64,000 nt of DNA from a virus, in the IMG/VR virus record IMGVR_UViG_3300031841_005424, positions 1 to 64,000 of that record; one strand, given 5' to 3'. Of this stretch, positions 48,385 through 57,880 are shown in pieces (within the stretch, counting starts at the first letter, position 1; each line of letters starts with the position of its first letter). The position numbers and the translations under genes were made by a program. A model generated the notes under the pieces. It searched no databases and was not told the DNA's origin. It saw only the letters and a list, made by a program, of their open reading frames with translations.

Positions 48385-49243
48385 GCACCTCCTTTTCCGC
48401 TGTGGCAGAACATTCAGAACAAGCAACTTCTTGGCTCGTATCAAAGACTGGAATGTTGGTGTTATGGACTATCTTTATTTTTCTTGCATCTGCAGAAGGT
48501 AGAACTTCTGTTAATTTTGCTAAATCTGAAGGGTCTGTCTCTCCGTTGGCTGAGACGAGGACTCTTCTTAAGAATTCTATTGTGTCACTATGGGGCAAAG
48601 ATAATTTTTGCTTTTGTTCTTTTGATTTGGCCAAATAAGCAAAATCTTCATTGTTTAAGATTCGGATCACAACATTAAGCTTTGTGACAGGCAACTCAAA
48701 AGATAGCGTTCCGCTTGTCTTATCAAATGTCCAGTCATCTCCATCTTCTATAGTGAATTTTTCTGTTTTTGCCTTGTCCAACATATCAGATAAACTAATA
48801 TCAACTTCTCCGGTGTGACCACACTCTCCACAGTTGTGGATGATTGTTAGCTCGTCGCCATATCCTGTTTTTCTAGCTGCAGTCAATAAGGCAACCTTAT
48901 CACAATCAATAAAGTCTGAAGCTTTAACACCTGGTGTGATCAAAAGAGAGTCAATTAACTTATCAAACACAATACCTTGCTCGAGATAGCTATCATTTAT
49001 CATGATATCCTCTTCTTTAGCAGTCATCGCCTTAAGTTCGATAGTCTCAACACCTTTTAGGGGGCTGTCTTCACTATAGAAATTGCCGCCACTAGGCAAA
49101 TAAACTATTTCTGTTGCGACTGCAAAGGAAAGCCCAAATGGATTGGGCCTTTCTTGCGGAACTTCCGGTAAAACCGGTGTTGGGGTGGTGTTAATTGGTT
49201 CTTTTTGTCTAGGTACTCTATTGCGGTTGGTATTTCTTCCCAT
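48353..49243 (-). CDS. Tail-assembly chaperone / gp26-like baseplate protein
   Basis: 296 residues. Pro-rich N-terminus, then 'VYLPSGGNFYSEDSPLKGVETIELKAMTAKEEDIM' and 'FIDCDKVALLTAARKTGYGDEL', a domain found in T4 gp26-type baseplate/hub and chaperone-like proteins; two zinc-knuckle pairs (NCGECGH, ACSECSA). Ends 'FSVGWFWTN'. The last 11 codons overlap the second frame, giving two products by predicted +1 frameshift. Confidence 0.7.
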   Translation of the reverse strand: MGRNTNRNRVPRQKEPINTTPTPVLPEVPQERPNPFGLSFAVATEIVYLPSGGNFYSEDSPLKGVETIELKAMTAKEEDIMINDSYLEQGIVFDKLIDSLLITPGVKASDFIDCDKVALLTAARKTGYGDELTIIHNCGECGHTGEVDISLSDMLDKAKTEKFTIEDGDDWTFDKTSGTLSFELPVTKLNVVIRILNNEDFAYLAKSKEQKQKLSLPHSDTIEFLRRVLVSANGETDPSDLAKLTEVLPSADARKIKIVHNTNIPVFDTSQEVACSECSATAEKEVPFSVGWFWTN

Positions 49244-49277
49244 GCTTCCTCTTTAAATAAACTAAAACTCTGTATTA

Positions 49278-49865
49278 TTAACCCTCTGGGTTAAAACCAG
49301 CTCCAGCTTGGCTGTTGAAGGTCCAAAGTGTCGAGCCAGCGTAGTTGCCAGTAGCTGTGCGTCCCTCTAAAGTTGCGTAGTCATATTTGATGGTGACATC
49401 AATGTTCAACAATTCATCGGAACTATAATCTAGTGTATCAAAAGTTGCGGCAGTTATTAAGGGGTTTTTTATTACCCAAGTCTCAATAGGGGTTGTTCCA
49501 TCTGCAGAGAGCTGAGAGAGCTTTATCTCTGTTCCTAGAGCATCAACCATGCCTTGCTTGGAGATTGTAGCAGCTGCTGCCTCTGAATACTCACTTGGGA
49601 TGACATACCCAGAATTCTCTAGGATCTTGTAAAGGCTCTTTGTTGAATCGGGATCAACAGGATCAACAATCTTAATCTGTACCTCGTCCCATGTAACGCG
49701 GCCTGGATAATAAAACTCGTAGTTTAAGAACTGATGTGGTGTTGTTGCGACCTTGTAAGCCGGCTTCTTCACACTCTTGACTACAAACTGTGGTACGCCA
49801 GACCAATAAAGAAGCCACCTAAACTTTCTCTTTGGCTCGACTGTTTTTTCACTCCAAAATGCCAT
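49278..49865 (-). CDS. Tail tube protein, gp19-like
   Basis: 195 residues. 'RKFRWLLYWSGVPQFVVKSVKKPAY', 'HQFLNYEFYYPGRVTWDEVQIKIVDP' and 'DVTIKYDYATLE' are tube-type beta strands of the T4 gp19 family. It is the next gene after the sheath, as in T4 (18-19). Polymerises into the inner tail tube. Confidence 0.88.
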   Translation of the reverse strand: MAFWSEKTVEPKRKFRWLLYWSGVPQFVVKSVKKPAYKVATTPHQFLNYEFYYPGRVTWDEVQIKIVDPVDPDSTKSLYKILENSGYVIPSEYSEAAAATISKQGMVDALGTEIKLSQLSADGTTPIETWVIKNPLITAATFDTLDYSSDELLNIDVTIKYDYATLEGRTATGNYAGSTLWTFNSQAGAGFNPEG

Positions 49866-49907
49866 TATTTAAGTCTCCTATTAATATATATTATTCTCTA
49901 CGTTTTT

Positions 49908-52799
49908 TTAGTCCTCAAAAGAGGCTCCGGAGCGAGTTATAACAAAATCTACTGCGATAAACTCGATAGCGCGCGCTGGCTTCAAGAAAATCTTTGCGTA
50001 CATAATGTTTCTGTCGATAAGATCCGGAGTTGTCGTGGTTCTATCGAGCACCACTTTAAAGTCAGCCAAACCAAGGCGAGTCTTTACACTCTCGAGGAAA
50101 GGAACGACTTGGCCAGTGAATCGGTTCCATGTGGCCGGCAAGTTCTGGTCGAACAACAAGCCACTGGCAATTCTCGATACCTCTTTCTTAACGAAAATCA
50201 ACAAACGTCGAACATTGATACGATCCAGAGCCGATGGTGTCATTTGCAAGGTCTTCTGACCAAAGACAACCAAACCCTCTGAAACAAAAGAGGCAATTGG
50301 ATTAATATTCGCCTCATAAAGGGTGTCTCTTTGAGAAGAAAGCAGTTGCTCTGAAGCCTGTAGGACTGGCAATCCGGCATTACCCTCATTGAGGCCTCCT
50401 CGGTTGAAGCCAGCAGGAGCAAACCAAACTTCATCTCTCTGCTCGGTGTAACCCATGACACCCAGAGCAATAACCGAAGGTGGTGCCCAAACATCCCTAG
50501 AGTTAATCGTATCTCTGACCTTTACCCAAGGATAGTATGTGGCTCCGTAAGAAGAGTTGATCTGACGTGCCTTAAGTGCTTTTGCACTCTTTTCTGGGTT
50601 AGTATTATCAACCCTATCCTTAAATGTGCTGCAGCGCTGCTCATGAGGAGGAATATACACATCTGGAAGGTCAATGATTGCAAGAGCATCTGCTCTAGCT
50701 TCACAAGTTTGAATCAATTTCGTCGTAAGAGAAGCGTTTGTGATGCCAGGCATGGCTGCAAGGTTCATTTCAATTGCCTCTGGGTCTCTCACTAACTCAA
50801 TAGCTCTATCAATTGAGGCATGTGCGTAGCTGGTTCTAGTTGTCGAATCAGCATTTACTATTCTCATATTGAATGGGTCAGCCTCAGTGACATCCACCCC
50901 GTCAAAACCATGCGCTAATGGCATGGAGAAAGTAGATACAACACTTGCAAGTGCTGATGCAGAAGCGTTGCTTAAGGAAGTGTAAGCCGTTCCAGCACGT
51001 TGAGAGCCGCTAATAAATGCTACGCTTGTAGGCTGGAATGTACTTAAATCTGCAACGTTAGCTGTCGTAGTGCCGGTCAGGAAGACCTCATCCATCGAAA
51101 AGATATATGAATATTCACCTGTGGAAGCAATACCGCTAATCTGCTCATTCAAAATCGCACTGCTGTTCCAAGAGCTAGCCCTTCTTAAGTGGTCTTTCAT
51201 GCCCTTATTAACAACTGCGAAACTGCCCGTACCATTTGCATCCTTTAGATATTCGGTACTTCCGAGGATGTATTCGGATGCCAGGTCTGCACTTCTAGAG
51301 CCTGTCACAACGCGGGGACATTGTGGCCACTTCAAAGTCAGCGCTTTGCTCCCGTGAGCTGCCCCGAAGTTAATAGACTGGTTTAACCACTCACTCGCGC
51401 CGTCGAGAGTGCCAGCACCAGAACCGTCTAGCGTTTCTGTTACAGCAGTGGGTACGATAGGCCCAAAGAAACCGAAAGGCACTGAGGCTGGGTCAGTTGG
51501 CCCATTTTCACCGACAGCCTCAGACATTTCGACACGAATGTAACTAGACTGGTTCGGATAGTTGCCGTATACCTTGTTTCTCTTCTCTACTGCGTCCCAC
51601 TCAAAATACTGATCACCGATGCGGCGAGCAATAAAGTTGTTAGAGTTTGGATTAAGGTTTAAGTTTTCATAACTGTCAACAACATATATACGATCACCTC
51701 GGCGCTGTTCGACAACAACATCAAACCGACCATAAGAAGACGGGCTGCCGGGATCGGCAATCTTGATGTTTGCAATCTTAATATTCAGATCCATACCCTG
51801 CTCGCCCTCTTGAATTGCAATAAATCTAAAGAGCCTTTCAAGATTCTCGGGAGCAAAAGAACCTGTTGCACCATTATACTGCGGGATTACCCATCCAGAT
51901 CGAGCTGCAGCAAGTTGATGCTTATCGCTCTTGAAGTCTTCCATAGACTCGCTGAGCTTTGCTGCAAAGACAAACATAGCCAGAGTTCCGCCGGAAGTGG
52001 TAACTTCTTGAACTATTCTTTCATACTCCTCTTCAAATGTCTCACCGAGCCAATAGTCTTCCGCCAAAGAGCCAGAACTAGGAGCAATAACATTGCTGTT
52101 TGTGGCAACCGGGTTGGTATTGAGAACGTCTCTTATGAAATTTTTACCGTTACGGAACGAAACAGTCTTGTTTACCGTTTTAACCGGAGAGCTGTTATTC
52201 TTCAGAGCTATTGTAAACTGGTGACCGGAAGTAGAAACTGGCTGAACCTGTACTGAGGATCCTGCAGCCTTCGCGTAGGAGGAAGTAACAGTAGCTGGGT
52301 CTGAATAGAGTGCGCCGTTAACACCAAACTCGAAATTTGCATCATTAGTATAAACTATTGCTGCAAGTGATGCAGAGAGCGGACCACCGGAAGAACCACT
52401 TTGGCCTACAAACAGACCAAAAGCGTTTGTGGCTTCCCATCCTGCCTGACCTGCATCAGAAGCATCATCACCCTGAACGCCTGCAAGACGAATCACAGTT
52501 ACTGGTGAATCAATGTCTGCTTTTAGATAAGCCTGGGCAGCATAGGGCGCATAGGCTGGTGCCAATAATCCATTTCCATCTCTCCATGGATCCTGACCTT
52601 CATTACCAGGGATTGGCTCGCCAAAGACTTCAACAAACTCTTGGAACGATGATACCTTTACTGGTTTCATCGCGGGCCCTCTTCTAGTGCGACCTATTAT
52701 TACTGGTCCGACACCATCACGAATGGCTGGAAGCTGGCTATTATCAATCTCACTCAAGAAGACACCAGGCGAGACAAACTTAAATTTCTTTGCAGACAT
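49908..52799 (-). CDS. Contractile tail sheath protein, gp18-like
   Basis: 963 residues. N-terminus 'KFVSPGVFLSEIDNSQLPA', 'GPVIIGRTRRGPAMKPVKVSSFQEFVEVFG', and the C-terminal core 'VARNVLIFVKK..RIASGLLFDQNLPATWNRFTGQVVPFLESVK'-type region of contractile sheaths. Much longer than T4 gp18 (659) through inserted beta domains in the middle. Ends 'FVITRSGASFED'. Leads the tail operon after the terminator at 52920-52939. Confidence 0.95.
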   Translation of the reverse strand: MSAKKFKFVSPGVFLSEIDNSQLPAIRDGVGPVIIGRTRRGPAMKPVKVSSFQEFVEVFGEPIPGNEGQDPWRDGNGLLAPAYAPYAAQAYLKADIDSPVTVIRLAGVQGDDASDAGQAGWEATNAFGLFVGQSGSSGGPLSASLAAIVYTNDANFEFGVNGALYSDPATVTSSYAKAAGSSVQVQPVSTSGHQFTIALKNNSSPVKTVNKTVSFRNGKNFIRDVLNTNPVATNSNVIAPSSGSLAEDYWLGETFEEEYERIVQEVTTSGGTLAMFVFAAKLSESMEDFKSDKHQLAAARSGWVIPQYNGATGSFAPENLERLFRFIAIQEGEQGMDLNIKIANIKIADPGSPSSYGRFDVVVEQRRGDRIYVVDSYENLNLNPNSNNFIARRIGDQYFEWDAVEKRNKVYGNYPNQSSYIRVEMSEAVGENGPTDPASVPFGFFGPIVPTAVTETLDGSGAGTLDGASEWLNQSINFGAAHGSKALTLKWPQCPRVVTGSRSADLASEYILGSTEYLKDANGTGSFAVVNKGMKDHLRRASSWNSSAILNEQISGIASTGEYSYIFSMDEVFLTGTTTANVADLSTFQPTSVAFISGSQRAGTAYTSLSNASASALASVVSTFSMPLAHGFDGVDVTEADPFNMRIVNADSTTRTSYAHASIDRAIELVRDPEAIEMNLAAMPGITNASLTTKLIQTCEARADALAIIDLPDVYIPPHEQRCSTFKDRVDNTNPEKSAKALKARQINSSYGATYYPWVKVRDTINSRDVWAPPSVIALGVMGYTEQRDEVWFAPAGFNRGGLNEGNAGLPVLQASEQLLSSQRDTLYEANINPIASFVSEGLVVFGQKTLQMTPSALDRINVRRLLIFVKKEVSRIASGLLFDQNLPATWNRFTGQVVPFLESVKTRLGLADFKVVLDRTTTTPDLIDRNIMYAKIFLKPARAIEFIAVDFVITRSGASFED

Positions 52800-52872
52800 A
52801 TTAACTAATCTCCTTAAAATCAGGCTTTTCCTTAAAATTAGGATTCATGTAAAAAGTAAAATATTACTTTAG

Positions 52873-52879
52873 TAAATAG
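52873..52879 (-). promoter_or_regulatory. CTATTTA candidate late promoter for sheath
   Basis: CTATTTA about 41 nt after the terminator and 73 nt before the sheath ATG, in the only gene-free gap of that part. A 14-codon AUG frame with doubled TTTTAAGGA sits in the leader. Confidence 0.5.
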
Positions 52880-52907
52880 TTGTACGTTTTTTCAAAAGAA
52901 TAAAAGA

Positions 52908-52939
52908 AAAGAAAAGAAAGCCCCGGCCGAAGCCGGGGC
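52908..52939 (-). terminator. Strong terminator after fibre-like gene
   Basis: 8-bp stem GCCCCGGC/GCCGGGGC with a TTCG tetraloop (minus strand), followed by TTTCTTTTCTTTTC. Very stable; ends the fibre-like gene transcript. Confidence 0.92.
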
Positions 52940-52982
52940 ATTTTGGGTGAGAAGTGTGAGGTAAATTTTGGTAAGTATTCTT

Positions 52983-55900
52983 TTAGGCCTTAATGTACTT
53001 GACAACAACCTCATCTGCAGCCACTAGGCTGTTTGCACCAGCGAGTGAGAGGGTTGTGTTGCCTGTACCGCCAAGAGCGTAATCGTAGTCCTGCGACTGC
53101 ATCATACCATTGACGAATACGAAAACAGATCCTGTAGAAGCAGGTGCCTGTGAAAGGGTACCAACAGTACCACTAACTGCGACGTCAGAGCCAGTGAAGC
53201 GGTCCTCGATTGAAAGAATCGACATAACGCCACTTGAAACCTGAAGACCGTCACCAGCCTGGAAGCTGGAGATATCATCAATGCTCTCAAGCTGATGGGT
53301 GCTGCCATCAGAATCCAACATCAAGAACTTGTCGCCAGAGGCAACCGCAACATCACTGTACTCGGAAATGTCAAGCTCAAGTGCGCCACTCGAAGCAGCA
53401 ATACCGTCTCCTGCGATAGCAGTAGCGTAGTCAGCCAAGCTCTCCTTCTTGGTGCTGTTGTCTGTAGCATCAACAAACAAGAAGCTGTCAGCCGATGCGT
53501 CAACGTCTGCTGCTGAAATTTCGTTGAAATCTACAGCGAGAACACCACTAGAAGCACTAAGACCGTCACCAGCAGCTGCGGTCATGATGTCTGCAATGCT
53601 CTCCTTCTTTGTGCTGTTGTCTGTAGCGTCAATGATAGCAACACTGTCAGCGCCGACATCAACAGCTGCAGCAGCAAGATCATTGAGATCCAAGTTGACA
53701 TCGTCGGCATTAACCGAAAGACCACCGTTGCTAGCATTAACAACAGCAAGAACACCACTAGAAGCAACAAGACCGGCGCCTGCCTGGAAGCTAGAAATGT
53801 CATCAATGCTTTCAAGCTGATGAGTGCTGCCGTCAGAGTCGAGCATCAAGAACTTGTCGCCCGAAGCAACTGCGACGTCGCTGTACTCAGATATATCAAG
53901 CTCTAGTGCGTGAGAGCTAAGTGCCAAACCATCACCAGCAATGCCAGAAGCCAACTGAACTTCGTCAGAAGCAATCTGGAAAGAAGTGCTGTTTGCCTGA
54001 ACTGCAAGAACACCACTGGAAGCTGCAAGAGCGTCACCAGCCATGAAAGTGGCGATATCATCAATGCTTTCCTTCTTGGTGCTGTCATCAGTTGCATCGT
54101 GGAAGACAAACTTGTCACCAGAAGCAACAGAAGCATCAGAAATCTCAGAAGCGTCCATCGAGAGAACACCGCTAGAGGCAGCAAGACCATCACCAGCCAT
54201 GAAGGTGGCGATATCATCGATGCTTTCCTTCTTAGTGGTGTCATCAGTTGCGTCATGGAAGACGAACTTGTCGCCAGAAGCAACAGCTGCATCGGAAATC
54301 TCAGATGCATCAACCGAGAGAACACCAGAAGAGTGCGCCAAACCGTTACCTGCAACATCGCTGGTAACCTTTGCAGAACCAGATGCAGAAAGCATATCAG
54401 CGCCGTCAAACTTAACAACCTGGCCGGAAGCCATGTTGAGGTGATCGGAAAGATCCCAAGAATCAACACCGTCATAGAGGAACGAAGCCAACTCGCTTCC
54501 GCCCTCTCCCGCAATGTTGATGCCGGCACCGCCGGCAGCTGCAATCTGGCTGTCGTTCGAACCTGAAGCAAGAACCATTGCCTTATCGGCGATTGCTACG
54601 ACAGTAGAATCAACAGTTGTCGTCGTACCCTGAACTGTTAGGTCACCGCTCAAAGTAAGATCGGTAAATTGTGGGCTGTCGCCAGTACCGAGACCCAAGC
54701 TTGTACGAGCAGTGTTGCCGCTCTCATAAGCGAAAGCGCCAGCACCAGTAGCAACGATAAACTCACCGTCAGCTGAAGCGGCGCCGAGGCTGTCGAGGTC
54801 TTCTAGAACACCGTCAACAGCGAACTGTCCACCAGAAGCAACAATACCGGTACCGGAAGCCATGGCAGAAGCTAGGTCTGCAATGCTTTCCTTCTTGGTG
54901 CTGTTGTCTGTTGCATCAATGATAGCGATGCTGTCAGCAGAAGCATCAACTGCAGCTGCAGCAAGATCATTAAGGTCAATGTTAATGTCATTAGCATTAA
55001 CAGAAAGACCACCATTAGTGGCATTGACAACAGCCATAACTGCCGAAGAAGCAGTCATACCAGCACCTGCGAATAGGGCTGCGATATCGTCAATGCTTTC
55101 CAACTGCTCGGTTGATCCATCGGAATCAAGAACAAGCAATTTGTCGCCCGAAGCGATCTGAACATCGGAGTATTCAGAAAGATCAAGACTCATAACACCA
55201 CTGGAAGCAGCAAGACCTGCTCCAGCGAGGCCGGCAGCTACGTCGTCATTCAACATAGCGTCCTGAACAGCGTCATTGGCGATAGTAAGAGCACCACCAG
55301 CTGCGATTGTTGCGTCACCGGAAACATTTCCGAAGACTGCGTCCTCGAAGTCACTAAAAGTGATCTTCTTAGGAAGGTTGCTCGAGTCTGCATCTGCGAA
55401 TGCAAGAACGTCAGTCTGAGCGATTGATGCGGCCGAAAGACCGGCAAGGTCAAGAACAAGTGCGGACTTAGCATCCGCCGAACCCGACAAACCACCTGAC
55501 CCTGAAAGGGCAATCTGTCTTGCTGAAATTTGTAGTCGCTTAGCCATTGCGTTTCCTCCTCCAGATTCGGCTGCTCCGCCGGAAAAACTGGTTATAGATA
55601 GGTTAGTTGTACTCGATGACTCAACATCACTGCTGTACTTCACCGAGGTTATTGTTGTGTTACCTGCTGTACCGTGATTATCATTAGTTAAACTTAACGT
55701 GCCAGCACTTGCTACCGCTGTTATCTGAATAGGCATGCTATTAATGATATCAGCAAGATATGCGGCCATGGCTGTTTCAGAGCCAGATGTAGAGTTGCCT
55801 GGTCCATACATTCGTATGTCAGTTGAGTTGTTTTGGATCGAATACACAGGCTCGTCAGGGGCGCTAATCTTTGCAGTAACATACCCTGCACCGGTACCTG

Positions 55901-56612
55901 TTGTTATGTGATTCCAGAAAACATCCTTACTTGTGTTTGACCAGGAGCCAGATGCTCTCTTTAGTCTTACCATCATAGGAGCCTTTGAGATACCGTTTGA
56001 TTCTGCACCAATTTGCAGATACGTGGTACTCAAGACTCTGAGGTAGGTAGAAGCATGAAGGCTCATATCTCCATCTGTTCTAGCCTGCTGTAGAATATAC
56101 AGCATCTCATTAGTGAAAGTCCCTGCCGCAAGTCCTGCTCCACTACTGCCGTAGGTGTTAAGCTCGTACTCGCCAGAAGAAACCTTTCGAGAATGTGTTG
56201 CATTTGTGACGTCTGCAGTAAAGCTGGACGTATTAACAAATGTGACATTAACTGTGTTTCCATCATAGTCTTTAAATTCTAGAACTGCAGGTGTTGAACC
56301 GCCAGTAGAAATATCCTGAAAAAAGGATGCATCTTGGCTCGCTGCTCCAAAATTTAGATACAAATAAGCAACATGATTTGCATTGGTTGTGTCATTACCA
56401 TAAATTGTAACAACCTTTGACGCATTGCCGTTAAAGATGTTGTTATTGTTCGATGTACCTAGGGCTGCTTGGTCTCCCAATGCACTACCAACAGTTTGCC
56501 CCATATAAAATGTGACTTGACTGTGGCCGTTGCCCTGTCCATCATCAATGGTAATTCTTGCATGTCGCTCAGGTATGCCTGTAAAGACTATTTGTCCTGT
56601 TGCTTTTGCCAT
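52983..56612 (-). CDS. Repeat-rich tail-fibre-like structural protein
   Basis: 1209 residues. N-terminal ~350 residues are beta-rich (RHARITIDDGQGNGHSQVTF). The rest consists of about a dozen degenerate units of about 40-45 residues with 'AxSSGVLxxDxSEI(S/N)xAxVASGDKFVFxDATDDxTKKESIDDI'. Two units ('ELDISEYSDVAVASG...') are near-identical. The C-terminus 'VNGMMQSQDYDYALGGTGNTTLS' is typical of fibre/adhesin tips in marine phages. Function: receptor binding or virion decoration. Confidence 0.75.
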   Translation of the reverse strand: MAKATGQIVFTGIPERHARITIDDGQGNGHSQVTFYMGQTVGSALGDQAALGTSNNNNIFNGNASKVVTIYGNDTTNANHVAYLYLNFGAASQDASFFQDISTGGSTPAVLEFKDYDGNTVNVTFVNTSSFTADVTNATHSRKVSSGEYELNTYGSSGAGLAAGTFTNEMLYILQQARTDGDMSLHASTYLRVLSTTYLQIGAESNGISKAPMMVRLKRASGSWSNTSKDVFWNHITTGTGAGYVTAKISAPDEPVYSIQNNSTDIRMYGPGNSTSGSETAMAAYLADIINSMPIQITAVASAGTLSLTNDNHGTAGNTTITSVKYSSDVESSSTTNLSITSFSGGAAESGGGNAMAKRLQISARQIALSGSGGLSGSADAKSALVLDLAGLSAASIAQTDVLAFADADSSNLPKKITFSDFEDAVFGNVSGDATIAAGGALTIANDAVQDAMLNDDVAAGLAGAGLAASSGVMSLDLSEYSDVQIASGDKLLVLDSDGSTEQLESIDDIAALFAGAGMTASSAVMAVVNATNGGLSVNANDINIDLNDLAAAAVDASADSIAIIDATDNSTKKESIADLASAMASGTGIVASGGQFAVDGVLEDLDSLGAASADGEFIVATGAGAFAYESGNTARTSLGLGTGDSPQFTDLTLSGDLTVQGTTTTVDSTVVAIADKAMVLASGSNDSQIAAAGGAGINIAGEGGSELASFLYDGVDSWDLSDHLNMASGQVVKFDGADMLSASGSAKVTSDVAGNGLAHSSGVLSVDASEISDAAVASGDKFVFHDATDDTTKKESIDDIATFMAGDGLAASSGVLSMDASEISDASVASGDKFVFHDATDDSTKKESIDDIATFMAGDALAASSGVLAVQANSTSFQIASDEVQLASGIAGDGLALSSHALELDISEYSDVAVASGDKFLMLDSDGSTHQLESIDDISSFQAGAGLVASSGVLAVVNASNGGLSVNADDVNLDLNDLAAAAVDVGADSVAIIDATDNSTKKESIADIMTAAAGDGLSASSGVLAVDFNEISAADVDASADSFLFVDATDNSTKKESLADYATAIAGDGIAASSGALELDISEYSDVAVASGDKFLMLDSDGSTHQLESIDDISSFQAGDGLQVSSGVMSILSIEDRFTGSDVAVSGTVGTLSQAPASTGSVFVFVNGMMQSQDYDYALGGTGNTTLSLAGANSLVAADEVVVKYIKA
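53250..55300 (-). repeat. In-frame DNA repeats of the fibre gene
   Basis: Degenerate tandem units of about 120-135 bp; blocks around 53260-53400 and 53770-53910 are almost identical. They could recombine and change the length of the fibre. Confidence 0.7.
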
Positions 56613-56694
56613 TTAAAATCCTCCTGTTTTTGTTTTACACAGGCTGACTGTTATATTATGTGATTAAATAAAATGGTAAGGTAAGATTAGTAAA

Positions 56695-57120
56695 TTAGTC
56701 TTTATTAAAAATAACTTTTTCACTTTCGCTGGTCGGTAACTGAACTGAATATCCCTCTGAGGGGATTCCGTACTCTAATCGAAGAGAGTCTAATTCCTGA
56801 TAGAAACCTTTTGTTGCTTCAGAGATTTCTTGTAGTAGCTGTCTCTTTCTTGATTCATAAGTAAGAACGAGATCTGCTATTGCAGTTTTTGATTTATTAA
56901 CTCGCTCAAATTTCTCAAACAATACTCGAGACTCTTCCTCGGTACACTCTAAATAGTGTGAATCAGCCTCAACTTCCTCATTTTCTTCGTCGTGAAGTGG
57001 GGTTTCTTCTAAGTCCTCAGGATCTGAAGATATTATTTGATCTTCCTCTATTTCTGTCTCTTTTTTTGATTCACTTTCCATTGCTTCTACAAGATCTTTT
57101 AATTTATCTAAAATACTCAT
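56695..57120 (-). CDS. Hypothetical acidic coiled-coil protein
   Basis: 141 residues with a very acidic first half (IEEDQIISSDPEDLEETPLHDEENEE) and coiled coil 'SRKRQLLQEISEATKGFYQELDSL'. No family known. It lies in the head/neck module between fibre and neck genes. Confidence 0.65.
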   Translation of the reverse strand: MSILDKLKDLVEAMESESKKETEIEEDQIISSDPEDLEETPLHDEENEEVEADSHYLECTEEESRVLFEKFERVNKSKTAIADLVLTYESRKRQLLQEISEATKGFYQELDSLRLEYGIPSEGYSVQLPTSESEKVIFNKD

Positions 57121-57138
57121 GTGTATGTTTTTCTCCCA

Positions 57139-57378
57139 TTATGAAAAAAGAATTTTCTTAAGATTCCTAACATTATTATCAAACTTACAAAAATCAGACT
57201 CTAAAAATTCTAGAGACTTAATTTTGCATTCTTCATTCGAGTCTTCGAACTGAAAGATAAACTTGCCCGTTTCGGCTCTCTTGCAAGTAACCAGCTTAAA
57301 GCCCTGTAATTGCAAATAGGCAGCAATACCAATGTCGCTAGTTGTGAAAAGCTTAATGTTATCTTGTGTATCCGACAT
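57139..57378 (-). CDS. DUF5659-like small protein
   Basis: 79 residues: 'FTTSDIGIAAYLQLQGFKLVTCK', 'GKFIFQFED', 'EFLESDFCKFDNNVRNLKKIL'. The layout matches, by recollection, the DUF5659 domain of unknown function. CTATTTA at 57413-57419 lies 34 nt before the ATG; GGAGGG precedes it. Confidence 0.55.
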   Translation of the reverse strand: MSDTQDNIKLFTTSDIGIAAYLQLQGFKLVTCKRAETGKFIFQFEDSNEECKIKSLEFLESDFCKFDNNVRNLKKILFS

Positions 57379-57412
57379 CTATTTACCCTCCAATATCTTT
57401 ATACGTACAAGA

Positions 57413-57419
57413 TAAATAG
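57413..57419 (-). promoter_or_regulatory. CTATTTA candidate late promoter
   Basis: CTATTTA (minus) in the 69-nt gap before the 79-aa gene, 34 nt upstream of its ATG. Confidence 0.4.
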
Positions 57420-57447
57420 AAGTTCCGTATTGATATCGCCAGGTGTT

Positions 57448-57819
57448 TTACTCTTTTCTAACGAAATAGCCCTTTTCGCCAGAACTTGCCGGAAGCTTAA
57501 GTTCGTAAGTAAGATTTTCATCAATATTTAGACTATTTTGAAGCTTCTGAGCCATAGAGTATAGGTCTGCTTGACCGTAAATGATTTGATTCATTAGGTT
57601 TGCCTTGTTTTTCTCGAATTGGAGGCACATATTTGAGAAATATGTCTCAAGATTCTCAAGACGGGCCTTGAATTCAAAAACTGGCTGTACGTTTTCCCAA
57701 TCAACCTCAATGATTTCGCCAGTTTGAGAAGTATTTGTGTTTTCTGCTGTTTCTGTTGTTTCTGTTGTTTCTGTTGTGCTTTCGCTTACGGGAAGCTTCT
57801 TTTTTGTTGCTTTGGCCAT
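57448..57819 (-). CDS. Hypothetical protein with Thr-Glu repeat
   Basis: 123 residues. TETTETTET repeat (about 15-25, coded by tandem repeats in DNA 57745-57780), then 'VDWENVQPVFEFKARLENLETYFSNMCLQFEKNKANLM' coiled coil. AAAGGAG precedes the ATG. Possible head- or neck-associated protein by position. Confidence 0.6.
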   Translation of the reverse strand: MAKATKKKLPVSESTTETTETTETAENTNTSQTGEIIEVDWENVQPVFEFKARLENLETYFSNMCLQFEKNKANLMNQIIYGQADLYSMAQKLQNSLNIDENLTYELKLPASSGEKGYFVRKE

Positions 57820-57880
57820 TGCTTAATGCTCCTTTTAGTGTTTTAGCCTGTTAATAATATATCACACCAAAAGAATATTT

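Noticed and set aside
52358-52687. A 109-codon plus-strand frame opposite the sheath gene
   Set aside because: His/Gln-rich composition typical of an antisense shadow; the sheath frame is certain.
53910-54566. Long plus- and minus-strand alternative frames across the fibre repeats
   Set aside because: They mirror the repeat units in other frames; the fibre frame has fold-like composition and a proper start.
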